Of a stretch of 64,000 nucleotides of DNA, positions 51,208 to 59,568 are shown piece by piece (the stretch's first letter is position 1; the number at the start of each line of letters is the position of its first letter). Source of the stretch: Azospirillum lipoferum (lineage in GTDB: Bacteria > Pseudomonadota > Alphaproteobacteria > Azospirillales > Azospirillaceae); assembly GCF_024170005.1 (NCBI RefSeq), contig NZ_JALJXJ010000017.1, positions 1 to 64,000 on the forward strand. The letters run 5' to 3'. A program made the translations under genes and the position numbers. A model generated the notes under the pieces. The model did no database searches and was not told the DNA's origin. It saw nothing but the letters and a program-made list of their open reading frames with translations.

Positions 51208-52383
51208 TCAGCCGCGCTCGACGCAGAGGGCGACGCCCATGCCGCCACCGATGCAGAGGGTGGCGAGACCCTTGCGGGCGTCGCGCCGGCCCATCTCGTG
51301 CAGCAGGCTGACCAGGATGCGGGCACCCGAGGCGCCGATGGGATGGCCGAGCGCGATGGCGCCGCCATTGACGTTCACCCGGCCCTCGTCCCAGCCCATC
51401 CCGGCATTGACCGCCAGCGCCTGCGCCGCGAAAGCCTCGTTCGCCTCGATCAGGTCGAGATCGTCCACCGACCAGCCGGCCTTCCGCAGAGCCAGCTTCG
51501 AGGCCGGGATCGGCCCGGTGCCCATGACGCTGGGATCGACGCCGGCCGTCGCCCAGGAGGCGATGCGCGCCAGCGGCGTCAGGCCGCGCCGGGCGGCATT
51601 CTCCGCCGTCATCAGCACCAGCGCGGCGGCCCCGTCATTGAGGCCGGAGGCATTGCCGGCGGTCACCGTGCCGTCCTTGGCGAAGGCCGGGCGCAGCTTG
51701 GCCAGTGCCTCCAGCGTGGTGCCGTGCTTGGGATACTCGTCGCTGTCGACGATGGTGTCTCCCTTGCGGCCCTTGATGGTCACCGGCACGATCTCGTCCT
51801 GGAAGCGGCCGGCCTTCTGCGCGGCCTCGGCCTTCTGCTGCGAGGCCAGCGCGAACTGGTCCTGCCGCTCGCGGCTCAACTCCCAGGCGCGGGCAACATT
51901 CTCGGCGGTGGTGCCCATGTGGTAGCCGTGGAATGCCTCCCACAGCCCGTCCCTGATCATGCTGTCGAGCATCTCGGCGGCGCCCATCTTAGTGCCGTTA
52001 CGCAGATACATGAGGTGGGGCGACAGGCTCATATTCTCCTGGCCGCCGACCACCATCACCTCGGCGTCGCCGCAATGGATCGCCTGATACCCCAGCGCCA
52101 CCGAGCGCAGGCCGGAGCCGCAGACCTGATTGATGCCGAAAGCGGTCTTCTCGACCGGGATGCCGGCCTTCACCGCCGCCTGGCGGGCGGGGTTCTGGCC
52201 CTGGCCGGCGGTCAGCACCTGCCCCAGGATCACCTCGGTCACCTCGGCGGCGTCGGTGTGGGCGCGCGACAGCGCCTCGCGGATCGCGGCGGCGCCGAGT
52301 TCATGGGCAGGGACGGAGGCCAGAGCGCCGTTGAAGCTGCCGATGGCGGTGCGGACCGCGCTGGCGATGACGATCTCGGTCAT
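51208..52383 (-). CDS. atoB: Acetyl-CoA C-acetyltransferase (thiolase)
   Basis: A 391-residue biosynthetic-type thiolase that cleaves acetoacetyl-CoA to two acetyl-CoA, or the reverse. Acyl-accepting Cys88 is in NQVCGSGLRS; the second half has GGAIALGHPIGASG with the catalytic His and C377 in CIGGGMG. It starts at 52383 with GGAGGA just upstream; the open frame beyond is not homologous. It is last in the operon CoA-transferase A, B, transporter, thiolase, which carries acetoacetate or short-chain acids into central metabolism. Confidence 0.95.
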   Translation of the reverse strand: MTEIVIASAVRTAIGSFNGALASVPAHELGAAAIREALSRAHTDAAEVTEVILGQVLTAGQGQNPARQAAVKAGIPVEKTAFGINQVCGSGLRSVALGYQAIHCGDAEVMVVGGQENMSLSPHLMYLRNGTKMGAAEMLDSMIRDGLWEAFHGYHMGTTAENVARAWELSRERQDQFALASQQKAEAAQKAGRFQDEIVPVTIKGRKGDTIVDSDEYPKHGTTLEALAKLRPAFAKDGTVTAGNASGLNDGAAALVLMTAENAARRGLTPLARIASWATAGVDPSVMGTGPIPASKLALRKAGWSVDDLDLIEANEAFAAQALAVNAGMGWDEGRVNVNGGAIALGHPIGASGARILVSLLHEMGRRDARKGLATLCIGGGMGVALCVERG

Positions 52384-52472
52384 GGAGGACTCCTCCGGAA
52401 TAATTGTGTCTTGCGGGATGGAGGGCTGCCGCGCCCGTCCGGGGAGCGCGGCGGCCGATTGGTCGGTGACGG

Positions 52473-53846
52473 TCAAAAATAGAGGCCGATCAGGAAGATG
52501 GGCAGCGTGATGACCAGGGCCGTCGCGCAATAGCCCATGATGTCGCGCACCCCCAGCCCGGCGATGGCGAGCGCCGGCAGCGCCCAGAAGGGCTGCGCCA
52601 TGTTCATCCACTCCTCGCCGTAGGCGATGGCCATCGCCGCCTTGCCGAGATCGACGCCGAGCTGCTGGGCGGCCGGCATGATGAAGGGGCCCTGCACCAC
52701 CCAGTGCCCGCCGCCCGACGGGACGGCGAAGTTGATCAGGCCCGACGACAGGAAGGCGAGGACCGGGAAGGTCTCCTTGTTGGCGATGTCGACGAACAGG
52801 TTGGTGATCAGCCCGCCCAGGCCGGAATGCTCCATCATGATCTGGATGCCGGCATAGAAGGGGAACTGCACCATGATGCCGGCGGTGCCGCGGGCGGCGT
52901 TGGCGACCGCGCGGGCATAGGCCATCGGCGTACCGTGCAGGATCAGGCCGGCCACCAGCATGATCAGGTTGACCGTGTTGATGTTGAGGTCGAAGCCCTT
53001 GGCCTGGAAGTGGAGGAACAGGTAGCCGATGCCGAGCGCGGCGACGACGAAGCCGAGGACGCGGCTCTCCTCCAGCTTTTCCGCCGGGCTGGCGTCGGGG
53101 CCGAGGACGCGCTTGGTCGAGGGCTCCGGTTTCAGCAGGGCCGGATCGACCGCCACCACCTCATGCGGCTTGGGGTGCATCATCCGGCAGACCAGCGGCA
53201 GGACGACGATCAGCGCCAGCGTGATGCCGACATTATAGGTGGTGAAGATGGTGTCGGCGATCGGGATCAGGCCGACCGTCTTCTCCATCGGGTTGCCCTT
53301 GGTCGCGGCGACCAGCGGAACCGAGGCGGAGAAGCCGCCGTGCCACGTCATGAAGCCGATATAGGCCGACGCGATCAGCAGCCGGTAGTCCGATTTCGGG
53401 ACGCGGCGGGCCACCTCGCGGGCGAACATGGCGCCGACGACGAGGCCGAACCCCCAGTTGACGACATTGGTCACCGCGGCGGCGAAGCAGACCAGCATGA
53501 CGCCCTGGGCCGGCGTCCTGGCGATGGAAGCCACCCGGCCCATGACGTTGCGCACCGGCTCGGAGCTGGCGAGCGCGTGGCCGGTGACCAGCACCAGCGC
53601 CATCTGCATCGAGAAGGCCAGCAGGTTCCAGAAGCCGTTGCCCCACATGCGCACCAGATCGACCGGCCCGCTCGGCGTCAGCCACCAGGCGAAGCCGAAG
53701 GTCAGAACGGTCAGGATGATGGCGAAGATCAGCGGGTCGGGCAGATAGCGGCTGACCAGCCAGGTCAGGGCGCGGGAAATCGGCGTGATCGGATTGAAGC
53801 GGGCGCTGGCGTCCGGCGCCGGCGGGGGTGCGGTGGTGACGCTCAT
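52473..53846 (-). CDS. atoE: Short-chain fatty acid transporter (AtoE family)
   Basis: A 457-residue inner-membrane transporter with about eleven helices. PDPLIFAIILTVLTFGFAWWL, FSMQMALVLVTGHALA, NWGFGLVVGAMFAREVARR and NFAVPSGGGHWVVQGPF are the conserved AtoE segments. It is thought to import acetoacetate, butyrate and similar acids. It lies between the CoA-transferase and thiolase genes, all on the minus strand, with a gap of 115 nt from AtoA. Confidence 0.93.
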   Translation of the reverse strand: MSVTTAPPPAPDASARFNPITPISRALTWLVSRYLPDPLIFAIILTVLTFGFAWWLTPSGPVDLVRMWGNGFWNLLAFSMQMALVLVTGHALASSEPVRNVMGRVASIARTPAQGVMLVCFAAAVTNVVNWGFGLVVGAMFAREVARRVPKSDYRLLIASAYIGFMTWHGGFSASVPLVAATKGNPMEKTVGLIPIADTIFTTYNVGITLALIVVLPLVCRMMHPKPHEVVAVDPALLKPEPSTKRVLGPDASPAEKLEESRVLGFVVAALGIGYLFLHFQAKGFDLNINTVNLIMLVAGLILHGTPMAYARAVANAARGTAGIMVQFPFYAGIQIMMEHSGLGGLITNLFVDIANKETFPVLAFLSSGLINFAVPSGGGHWVVQGPFIMPAAQQLGVDLGKAAMAIAYGEEWMNMAQPFWALPALAIAGLGVRDIMGYCATALVITLPIFLIGLYF

Positions 53847-53961
53847 GGCGATTCTCCGGCACGAGGGGGGCCGTTCGCGCCGCCGGACAGGACGGCCGGG
53901 CGGCGCGGGGACGGCGGTTTACCCCAACGATCGAAATGGGCCGATGCCCGGATGGCGACGG

Positions 53962-54618
53962 TCAGGCACCGACCGGCATGGTCGGAACGGCGGACGGGAC
54001 GATCAGCTCGGCGCCGGTCTGGGCCAGCACATCGGCCACCGTGACGCCGGGCGCGACCTCCCGCAGCACCAGCCCCTTGTCCGTCGGCTCGATCACCGCC
54101 AGCTCGGTGACGATCAGGTCGACGCGCCGCACCGAGGTCAGCGGCAGTTCGCAGCGTTTGACGATCTTGGGCGTGCCCTTGGCGCTGTGCTGCATGGCGA
54201 CGATCACCCGCTTGGCGCCGGAGACCAGATCCATCGCACCGCCCATGCCGGGCACCATCTTGCCGGGCACCATCCAGTTGGCGAGCCGGCCCTCCTCGTC
54301 GATCTGCAGGCCGCCCAGCACGGTCACGTCCAGATGCCCGCCGCGGATCAGCCCGAAGGACATCGCGCTGTCGAAAGAGGCGGCACCCGGAACGGCGCCG
54401 ATCGGGCTGCCGCCGGCATCGCTCAGATCGTCGTTCTCCGCTCCCGGTTCGGGGACCGGGGCCATGCCGATGATGCCGTTCTCCGACTGGAAGAAGACGT
54501 TGACGCCGGCCGGCAGATGGGCGGCCACCATGGTGGGCAGGCCGATGCCGAGATTCACCAGGTTGCCCGGCCGCAGTTCCAGCGCGACGCGCTTGGCGAT
54601 CAGGGTTTTCTCATCCAT
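53962..54618 (-). CDS. atoA: Acetate/acetoacetate CoA-transferase subunit B
   Basis: A 218-residue beta subunit of a class I CoA-transferase. NLGIGLPTMVAAHLP and the active-site glutamate segment FQSENGIIGM (near residue 46) are clear, as is GAMDLVSGAKRVIVAMQH. It activates acetoacetate or short-chain acids using acyl-CoA as donor. The ATG at 54618 overlaps the subunit A gene by 8 nt; both subunits are normal length. Confidence 0.94.
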   Translation of the reverse strand: MDEKTLIAKRVALELRPGNLVNLGIGLPTMVAAHLPAGVNVFFQSENGIIGMAPVPEPGAENDDLSDAGGSPIGAVPGAASFDSAMSFGLIRGGHLDVTVLGGLQIDEEGRLANWMVPGKMVPGMGGAMDLVSGAKRVIVAMQHSAKGTPKIVKRCELPLTSVRRVDLIVTELAVIEPTDKGLVLREVAPGVTVADVLAQTGAELIVPSAVPTMPVGA

Positions 54619-55273
54619 GGCGATGCTCCTTGGCGACCAGGCAGTCGACCAGCACATTCGGGGTGACGACGCTGTCGGGCGGAATGACGCCCACCGGCAC
54701 GATGTCCTCGGCTTCGGCGATCACCGTTTCGGCGGCCATCGCCATCAGCGGGTTGAAGTTGCGCGCCGTCAGCGCGTATTCGAGATTCCCCAGGTAATCG
54801 GCCCGCTTGGCGGCGATCAGGGCGAAATCGGCCTTCAGCGCCCGCTCCAGCAGATAGACGGTGCCGTCCAGCTCGATGCGCTGCTTGCCGTCCTCCACCA
54901 CCGTGCCGACGCCGGTGGGCGTCAGCACGCCGCCAAGGCCGAAGCCACCGGCCCGCACCCGCTCGGCCAGCGTGCCCTGCGGCACCAGTTCGACTGTTGT
55001 CTCGCCGGCGATCATCTGCCGCTGGGTCTCGGAATTGGTGCCGATATGGCTGGCGATCACCTTGCGCACCGCCTTCGCCGAGACCAGCCGGCCGATCCCC
55101 ACGGTGGGGCGGGCGGTGTCGTTAGCGATGACCGTCAGGTCGCGCTTGCCCTGGCGGAGCAGTTCATCGATCAGGTGGGGCGGCGTTCCGACACCCATGA
55201 ATCCCCCGATCATCAGGACCGCGCCATCGGGAATCATGGCGACGGCTTCTTCCAGCTTTCGCACTTTACTCAT
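54611..55273 (-). CDS. atoD: Acetate/acetoacetate CoA-transferase subunit A
   Basis: A 220-residue alpha subunit. GAVLMIGGFMGVGTPPHLIDELL is the CoA-binding G-x-GGF motif; NSETQRQMIAGE, VPQGTLAERVRAGG and NFNPLMAMAAETVIAE complete the signature. The ATG at 55273 gives MSKVRKLEEAV, the usual start; 25 open upstream codons are non-homologous. It is the first gene of the operon, about 200 nt after a predicted sigma-54 start site. Confidence 0.94.
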   Translation of the reverse strand: MSKVRKLEEAVAMIPDGAVLMIGGFMGVGTPPHLIDELLRQGKRDLTVIANDTARPTVGIGRLVSAKAVRKVIASHIGTNSETQRQMIAGETTVELVPQGTLAERVRAGGFGLGGVLTPTGVGTVVEDGKQRIELDGTVYLLERALKADFALIAAKRADYLGNLEYALTARNFNPLMAMAAETVIAEAEDIVPVGVIPPDSVVTPNVLVDCLVAKEHRHG

Positions 55274-55481
55274 TCGACGTCTCCCTTGGACGTCGGGGTG
55301 CCGCGGATCGATCTCCGTCGGCAGCCCCGCGGGCGCGAAGCCCGCCATGGGATCCCGAGGGGGAACCCTGAGAAGCGGACCACGCGCTCATTCTTGGTTT
55401 CATAGCGCTGCGATCGGGGGCCCCGCGATGTCCACGCCATGGCAGTGGAGCAAAGGAGCCGGCCGATATATCCACATTAAA

Positions 55482-55496
55482 GCAATGGATGTGCCA
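55482..55496 (-). promoter_or_regulatory. Sigma-54 promoter of the acetoacetate operon
   Basis: On the minus strand, TTGGCACATCCATTGCTTT has GG and GC exactly 10 nt apart and agrees with the -24/-12 consensus TGGCAC-N5-TTGCW throughout. Transcription would start near 55470 toward the CoA-transferase genes. An AtoC-type activator with the sigma-54 contact loop is encoded directly upstream. Confidence 0.85.
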
Positions 55497-55610
55497 ACCA
55501 CCGGCTCCGGCGTGAGAAGCCCGGACATCCCGCATCTTCCTTGGGTTCCGGCCGCCGCGACCGGCCGGGAGCGGGCGGATCACCCTCGGCCGGTGTGCAA
55601 CTTTGTGCGT

Positions 55611-55632
55611 GCTGCGCAAGATCTTGCGCAGC
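55611..55632. promoter_or_regulatory. Perfect 22-bp palindrome, likely AtoC-type enhancer site
   Basis: GCTGCGCAAGA is followed directly by its inverse TCTTGCGCAGC without spacer. The TGCGCAA/TTGCGCA halves resemble the dyads bound by NtrC-family activators. It has no loop and no T-run, so it is unlikely to be a terminator, although it lies just after the regulator gene. Confidence 0.65.
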
Positions 55633-55654
55633 GACACCCTGCGGCACTCTCGGT

Positions 55655-57073
55655 TCAGGAGATGCCGTATTCCTGCAGCTTGTAGAGCAGCGACCGGCGG
55701 CTGATCCCCAATTCCCGGGCCGTCCGCATACGGTTGCCATCGTTGCGGGCCAGCGCCTCGGCCACCACGCGCGCCTCGAAGCGGCTGACCTGTTCGCGCA
55801 GGCCACCACCGCCCGCAACCGGCGGGACGATATCGCTGCCGCCGCCCGGCACGCCGTCCTCAGCAAATCCGGCGATCTGCTCCGGCAAATCCTCCGCGAC
55901 GATCATCGCGCCGGTGCTCATCACCACCGCGCGCTCCATCGCATTGGACAGTTCACGGATGTTGCCCGGCCAGTGGTAGGCCAGCAGGCGTTCCATCGCC
56001 TGTTCGTCGATACCGCTGACCTCGATCCGGTTCTCGGCAGCGAAGCGTTGCAGGAAATGGCTGGCGAGCAAACGGACATCCTCCGGCCGCTCGCGCAGCG
56101 GCACGGTCCTGAGGGTCACGACATTCAGCCGGAAATAGAGATCCTGCCGGAACAGTCCCTGCCGGACCATCTCTTCCAGGTTCCGGTTGGTGGCGACGAT
56201 GACGCGCACATCCGTACGCACCAGTTCCGTGCCGCCGACCCGCTCGAACTCGCGCTCCTGAAGGACGCGCAGCAGCTTCACCTGCAAACCGGGGGAAATG
56301 TCGCCGATCTCGTCAAGAAACAGGGTGCCGTGCCCGGCCTGCTCGAACCGGCCGCGGCGGCGCGCCTGCGCCCCCGTAAAGGCGCCCTTCTCGTGACCGA
56401 AGAACTCGCTTTCAAGCAACCCTTCCGGCACCGCGGCGCAGTTGACCTTGACGAAGGGACCGGCGTTGCGCGGGCTGTTGTAGTGGATGGCCGCCGCCAC
56501 CAACTCCTTGCCGGTGCCGCTCTCGCCGGTCACCAGCACGGTGGCGTTGCTCTTGGCGACCTTCGCGATGGTCTGGAGAAGCTCGCCCATGCGCGGGCTG
56601 GCGGTCAGGATGCGGCCGGTGTGATAGCTGCTGGACAGTTCGCGGTGCAGCGTTGCGATGTCGTCGCGCATCCGGCGCATCTGCAACGCCCGCCCGACCT
56701 GCAGCAGGATCTCCGCGATGTCGAACGGCTTGATGACATAGTCGAAGGCGCCATCCTTGATCGCCTGGACCGCCGAGCCGACCTCGGCGAAGGCGGTCAT
56801 CAGGATCACCGCGGTGGAGCGGTCGAGCTTCCGGATCTCCGCCAGCGCCTGCAACCCGGTCATCCGCGGCATGCGGACATCCATCAGCACGACGGCATGG
56901 CGCTGTGCGGCGAAGACGGCGACCGCCTCCACGCCGTCAGCGGCGGTCGTCACCGACAGCCCGTCGCGCGTCAGCACCGCCGCAAGCATCTCGCGGATCG
57001 CCTCGTCGTCATCCACCACCAGGACGGCCGGGGCCGATATCGTCTGCTGCATGGCTGGGAACTGGGTCGTCAT
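55655..57073 (-). CDS. atoC: Sigma-54-dependent response regulator (AtoC/NtrC type)
   Basis: A 472-residue activator. The receiver domain (15-130) has acidic residues in VVDDDEA and the phosphoacceptor D65 in VVLMDVRMPR, with Lys in YVIKPFD. The AAA+ domain has Walker A GESGTGKE (183-190), the sigma-54 contact loop GAFTGA (230-235) and GTLFLDEIGD. A Fis-type helix-turn-helix closes the protein (NRMRTARELGISRRSLLYKL). It overlaps the sensor kinase gene by ATGA and lies directly upstream of the acetoacetate operon, which has a sigma-54 promoter. Assignment as AtoC is by this context. Confidence 0.93.
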   Translation of the reverse strand: MTTQFPAMQQTISAPAVLVVDDDEAIREMLAAVLTRDGLSVTTAADGVEAVAVFAAQRHAVVLMDVRMPRMTGLQALAEIRKLDRSTAVILMTAFAEVGSAVQAIKDGAFDYVIKPFDIAEILLQVGRALQMRRMRDDIATLHRELSSSYHTGRILTASPRMGELLQTIAKVAKSNATVLVTGESGTGKELVAAAIHYNSPRNAGPFVKVNCAAVPEGLLESEFFGHEKGAFTGAQARRRGRFEQAGHGTLFLDEIGDISPGLQVKLLRVLQEREFERVGGTELVRTDVRVIVATNRNLEEMVRQGLFRQDLYFRLNVVTLRTVPLRERPEDVRLLASHFLQRFAAENRIEVSGIDEQAMERLLAYHWPGNIRELSNAMERAVVMSTGAMIVAEDLPEQIAGFAEDGVPGGGSDIVPPVAGGGGLREQVSRFEARVVAEALARNDGNRMRTARELGISRRSLLYKLQEYGIS

Positions 57074-58929
57074 GCGTCAACCGCCCGGTTGGGAAGGATG
57101 GGAATCCGCAAGGTCACCGTGGTGCCGGCGCCCGGCACACTGGCGATGGAGATGGTTCCATGATGCGCATCGACGATCCGGTGCGCCATCGCCAGCCCAA
57201 GCCCGGTCCCCTGCGGTTTGGTCGAAAAAAAGGGATCGAACACCTTGTCGAGGTTTTCCGGCGTGATTCCTTCGCCATCGTCGGTCACCGTGACAACGGC
57301 CTCGCGGCCATCCGCCGCCATGGCGGTAGCGATAGCGATGCTTCCGGTTTCCGAGGTCGCCTGGACCGCGTTGATGATCAGGTTGAGCATGACCTGCTTC
57401 AGCGCCTCGCCATCGGCTTCGACCAGGGGCAGGTCGGGGGCGGGATGCAGGGCGATGCGGGCGTTCGACTTGCGCCCTGCCAGCAAAGACACCTCGCGGA
57501 TCAGATCGTTCAACTGCACCCGCAGGAAGGCCGGCGGGCGGGGCCGGCCGAACTCCAGCAGTTCGGTGACGAGGCGGTTCAGGCTGTCGACCTGCCGTAC
57601 GATCAGCGGGGCATAGCGCTGCCACTCGGCGACATCGTCGGAGCTTTCAAGGAACTGCATGAAGCCACGGATCGAGGTCAGCGGGTTGCGCACCTCGTGG
57701 GCGAGGCCGGCGACCAGTTCACCCAGCGCCGCCAGCCGGTCAGCTCGCATGATCTGGGTGCGGAGCCGCTGCTGCTCGGTCAAATCCTTCAGCACCACCA
57801 CCGCGCCGATGGCCTCGCCATGGTTGTCGCGCAGCAGACTGCTCGACACGGTGAGATGAAGAGTCTGCCTGACCCCCGGGAAATCCAACGTCATACCGAC
57901 GTGCGGCCGTCCGGTCTTCAGCGTATCGAGCAACGGGCTGGCGAACCGGGCATCCGGTTTGAACAGAGACTCGTAGGGTCTGCCGATCGCCTCGGTTGCG
58001 GTCACCCCGATCATCGCCTCTGCAGCCGGATTGAGTGCTGTGACGTGCCCGGCCCAATCGACGGCGATCACGCCATCGGCAATGCTGTGCAGGATATTTT
58101 CGGTCAGGGATTTGGCATCCAGCAGGGCGCGTGCCATGGCGTTGACCTCAACCGCAATGGCACCGACCTCACCCGGCGGAGGTCGGATCGCGTCGCCAAG
58201 GTCGCTCCGCATGCGGAGCAAGCCGTCGATGATCTGTCTGATGTCGCGGCCGACCCCGCGTGCAAGCACCTGTGTCAGCGCAAGCCCGAGCAATATTCCC
58301 CCAAGGCTGACCGTCAGAACCGCACGGTCCATGGCTGCCGCCTGCCGCTCCACATCGTCGGAAAGCTCATTGGCCCAGATATAGCCGATCACGCTGTCGT
58401 CGCGTACGATGGGCAGCATCGCGTTCAGGATGAAGCCGCGCACCTGCCGGCCGCTTTCGACAGCCTGCTTTCCGCTTTCCAGCACATGCCAGCCCGGATG
58501 CTCGGGCGGTATGGTGGTGCCGACCGTCGCACTGTAGTCCCGGCTGGGCCCATAGGTGATGATGGCGTTGAGCGCTTTGCTGTAATAGCCGACTCCCACA
58601 CCAGGGTTCGCTCCGGCGATCATGTCGGTGAAGGGGGTCAGCCGATCTGAAAGGGCGCGGATGGCGGAACCACGGTCGCCGGCCTCACCCCCCATATCGG
58701 CCAGCAAGGAATCGAAGCCGGAACCGAGATGCACATCCAGCAGGCGCGTCAGGCCAAAGAGCTTTTCCGACTTTTCCCGAACCAGCGCCTGCCGCCCCTC
58801 CCGTTCCAGCAGATAGCCGGTCAGCGAAATCGGCAGGACCACCACGGCAAGCGAAACCAGGAACAGTTTGCCGCGCAGGGTGCTCGGCAGAGAACGGCGG
58901 ATCCAGTCAAGGGGCCACATGACGCCCAC
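57070..58929 (-). CDS. atoS: Membrane sensor histidine kinase (AtoS type)
   Basis: A 619-residue kinase. Membrane helix one (KLFLVSLAVVVLPISLTGYLL) and helix two (AVLTVSLGGILLGLALTQVLA) flank a periplasmic sensor of about 160 residues with a Cache-like YYSKALNAIITYGPS. A HAMP segment, a PAS domain (ILHSIADGVIAVDWAGHVTALNPAAEAMIG) and a HisKA domain with the phosphorylated His in GLAHEVRNPLTSIRG (about 411) follow. The ATPase core contains NLIINAVQAT, DDGEGI and GTGLGLAMAH. It is co-transcribed with and overlaps the AtoC-type regulator. The signal is probably acetoacetate or a related acid. Confidence 0.92.
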   Translation of the reverse strand: MGVMWPLDWIRRSLPSTLRGKLFLVSLAVVVLPISLTGYLLEREGRQALVREKSEKLFGLTRLLDVHLGSGFDSLLADMGGEAGDRGSAIRALSDRLTPFTDMIAGANPGVGVGYYSKALNAIITYGPSRDYSATVGTTIPPEHPGWHVLESGKQAVESGRQVRGFILNAMLPIVRDDSVIGYIWANELSDDVERQAAAMDRAVLTVSLGGILLGLALTQVLARGVGRDIRQIIDGLLRMRSDLGDAIRPPPGEVGAIAVEVNAMARALLDAKSLTENILHSIADGVIAVDWAGHVTALNPAAEAMIGVTATEAIGRPYESLFKPDARFASPLLDTLKTGRPHVGMTLDFPGVRQTLHLTVSSSLLRDNHGEAIGAVVVLKDLTEQQRLRTQIMRADRLAALGELVAGLAHEVRNPLTSIRGFMQFLESSDDVAEWQRYAPLIVRQVDSLNRLVTELLEFGRPRPPAFLRVQLNDLIREVSLLAGRKSNARIALHPAPDLPLVEADGEALKQVMLNLIINAVQATSETGSIAIATAMAADGREAVVTVTDDGEGITPENLDKVFDPFFSTKPQGTGLGLAMAHRIVDAHHGTISIASVPGAGTTVTLRIPILPNRAVDA

Positions 58930-59062
58930 TCCTCATCAACCGGGCATGGCCTAGCTCCCGCCCGGTTCCGCGGCCATAGCAGATTTGCGGCAGGCTGGGA
59001 AAGGAGGAACGCCTTGCCCTCCACGGCCGCAGGCCGTTCCCAGGGGATCACCGTGGCGACCG

Positions 59063-59140
59063 TGACGTAAGAATCATCCTCAATTGTGGTCAGGGGCAAT
59101 CATCTCGATTCTGTCGATTCCAGGCGCGAAGCTGACGTAA
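59063..59140. repeat. TGACGTAA direct repeats 70 bp apart
   Basis: TGACGTAA occurs at 59063-59070 and again at 59133-59140 in the divergent gap between the sensor kinase and the response-regulator gene. The spacing is near seven helical turns, so a factor could bind both on one face. An 8-mer pair can also arise by chance. Confidence 0.25.
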
Positions 59141-59181
59141 TGGTGTATTATATCGCGGCTACAACACGGATAGATGGAATC

Positions 59182-59568
59182 ATGACTGAGCGGGCGGCAA
59201 GAATCCTGGTGGTGGAAGATGAGGGGCTGGTGGCCATGGCTCTGGAGCAGACGCTCATCGCCTTCGGCTACGACGTCGTCGGACCGGCGTCCAATACGCG
59301 GACGGCGTTGAGGTTGCTCGCCAGCGAAGAGAGCTTCCAAGGCGCCCTCCTGGACGTCAACCTCGGCGACGAGCGCGTCGATCCCGTGGCTGAAGCCCTG
59401 GCGGCCGCCTCCATCCCATTCCTGTTCGCCACCGCCTATTCCGACCCGGCAGCGCTTCCCGCCGCCTTCCGCGACCGCCCCGTTCTCAACAAGCCCTATC
59501 CACCCGAACGGCTGCGGCAGGCGCTTGTTCAGTTGCTGGGACGGGCCGAGGAGACCAGCGCCCGGTAA
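59182..59568 (+). CDS. Single-domain response regulator
   Basis: A 128-residue receiver domain without an output domain. Acidic residues VVEDEG (near 11-16), phosphoacceptor D58 in ALLDVNLGD, the switch Thr in FATAYSD and Lys in LNKPYPPERL are all present. This form is common as the partner of HWE-type kinases. The ATG at 59182 gives a compact receiver; the frame is open 96 nt further upstream without likeness. The last 40 nt overlap, antisense, the end of the hybrid kinase gene (59529-59568), so the two are convergent and probably work together. Confidence 0.88.
   Translation: MTERAARILVVEDEGLVAMALEQTLIAFGYDVVGPASNTRTALRLLASEESFQGALLDVNLGDERVDPVAEALAAASIPFLFATAYSDPAALPAAFRDRPVLNKPYPPERLRQALVQLLGRAEETSAR

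Larger units (their letters stand above)
55274..55654. promoter_or_regulatory. Control region of the ato operon
   Basis: This 381-nt gap between the AtoC-like regulator and the CoA-transferase genes contains no gene. It holds a sigma-54 promoter at 55482-55496 and a 22-bp palindrome at 55611-55632. The palindrome lies about 150 nt upstream of the predicted start, the standard distance for an enhancer-binding protein site. The roughly 200-nt leader before the first gene has no further structure that I can support. Confidence 0.7.

Noticed and set aside
58992..59045. EcfG-type (GGAAC-N17-CGTT) promoter in the divergent signalling gap
   Set aside because: GGAAC occurs on both strands, but no CGTT lies at 16-18 nt spacing.
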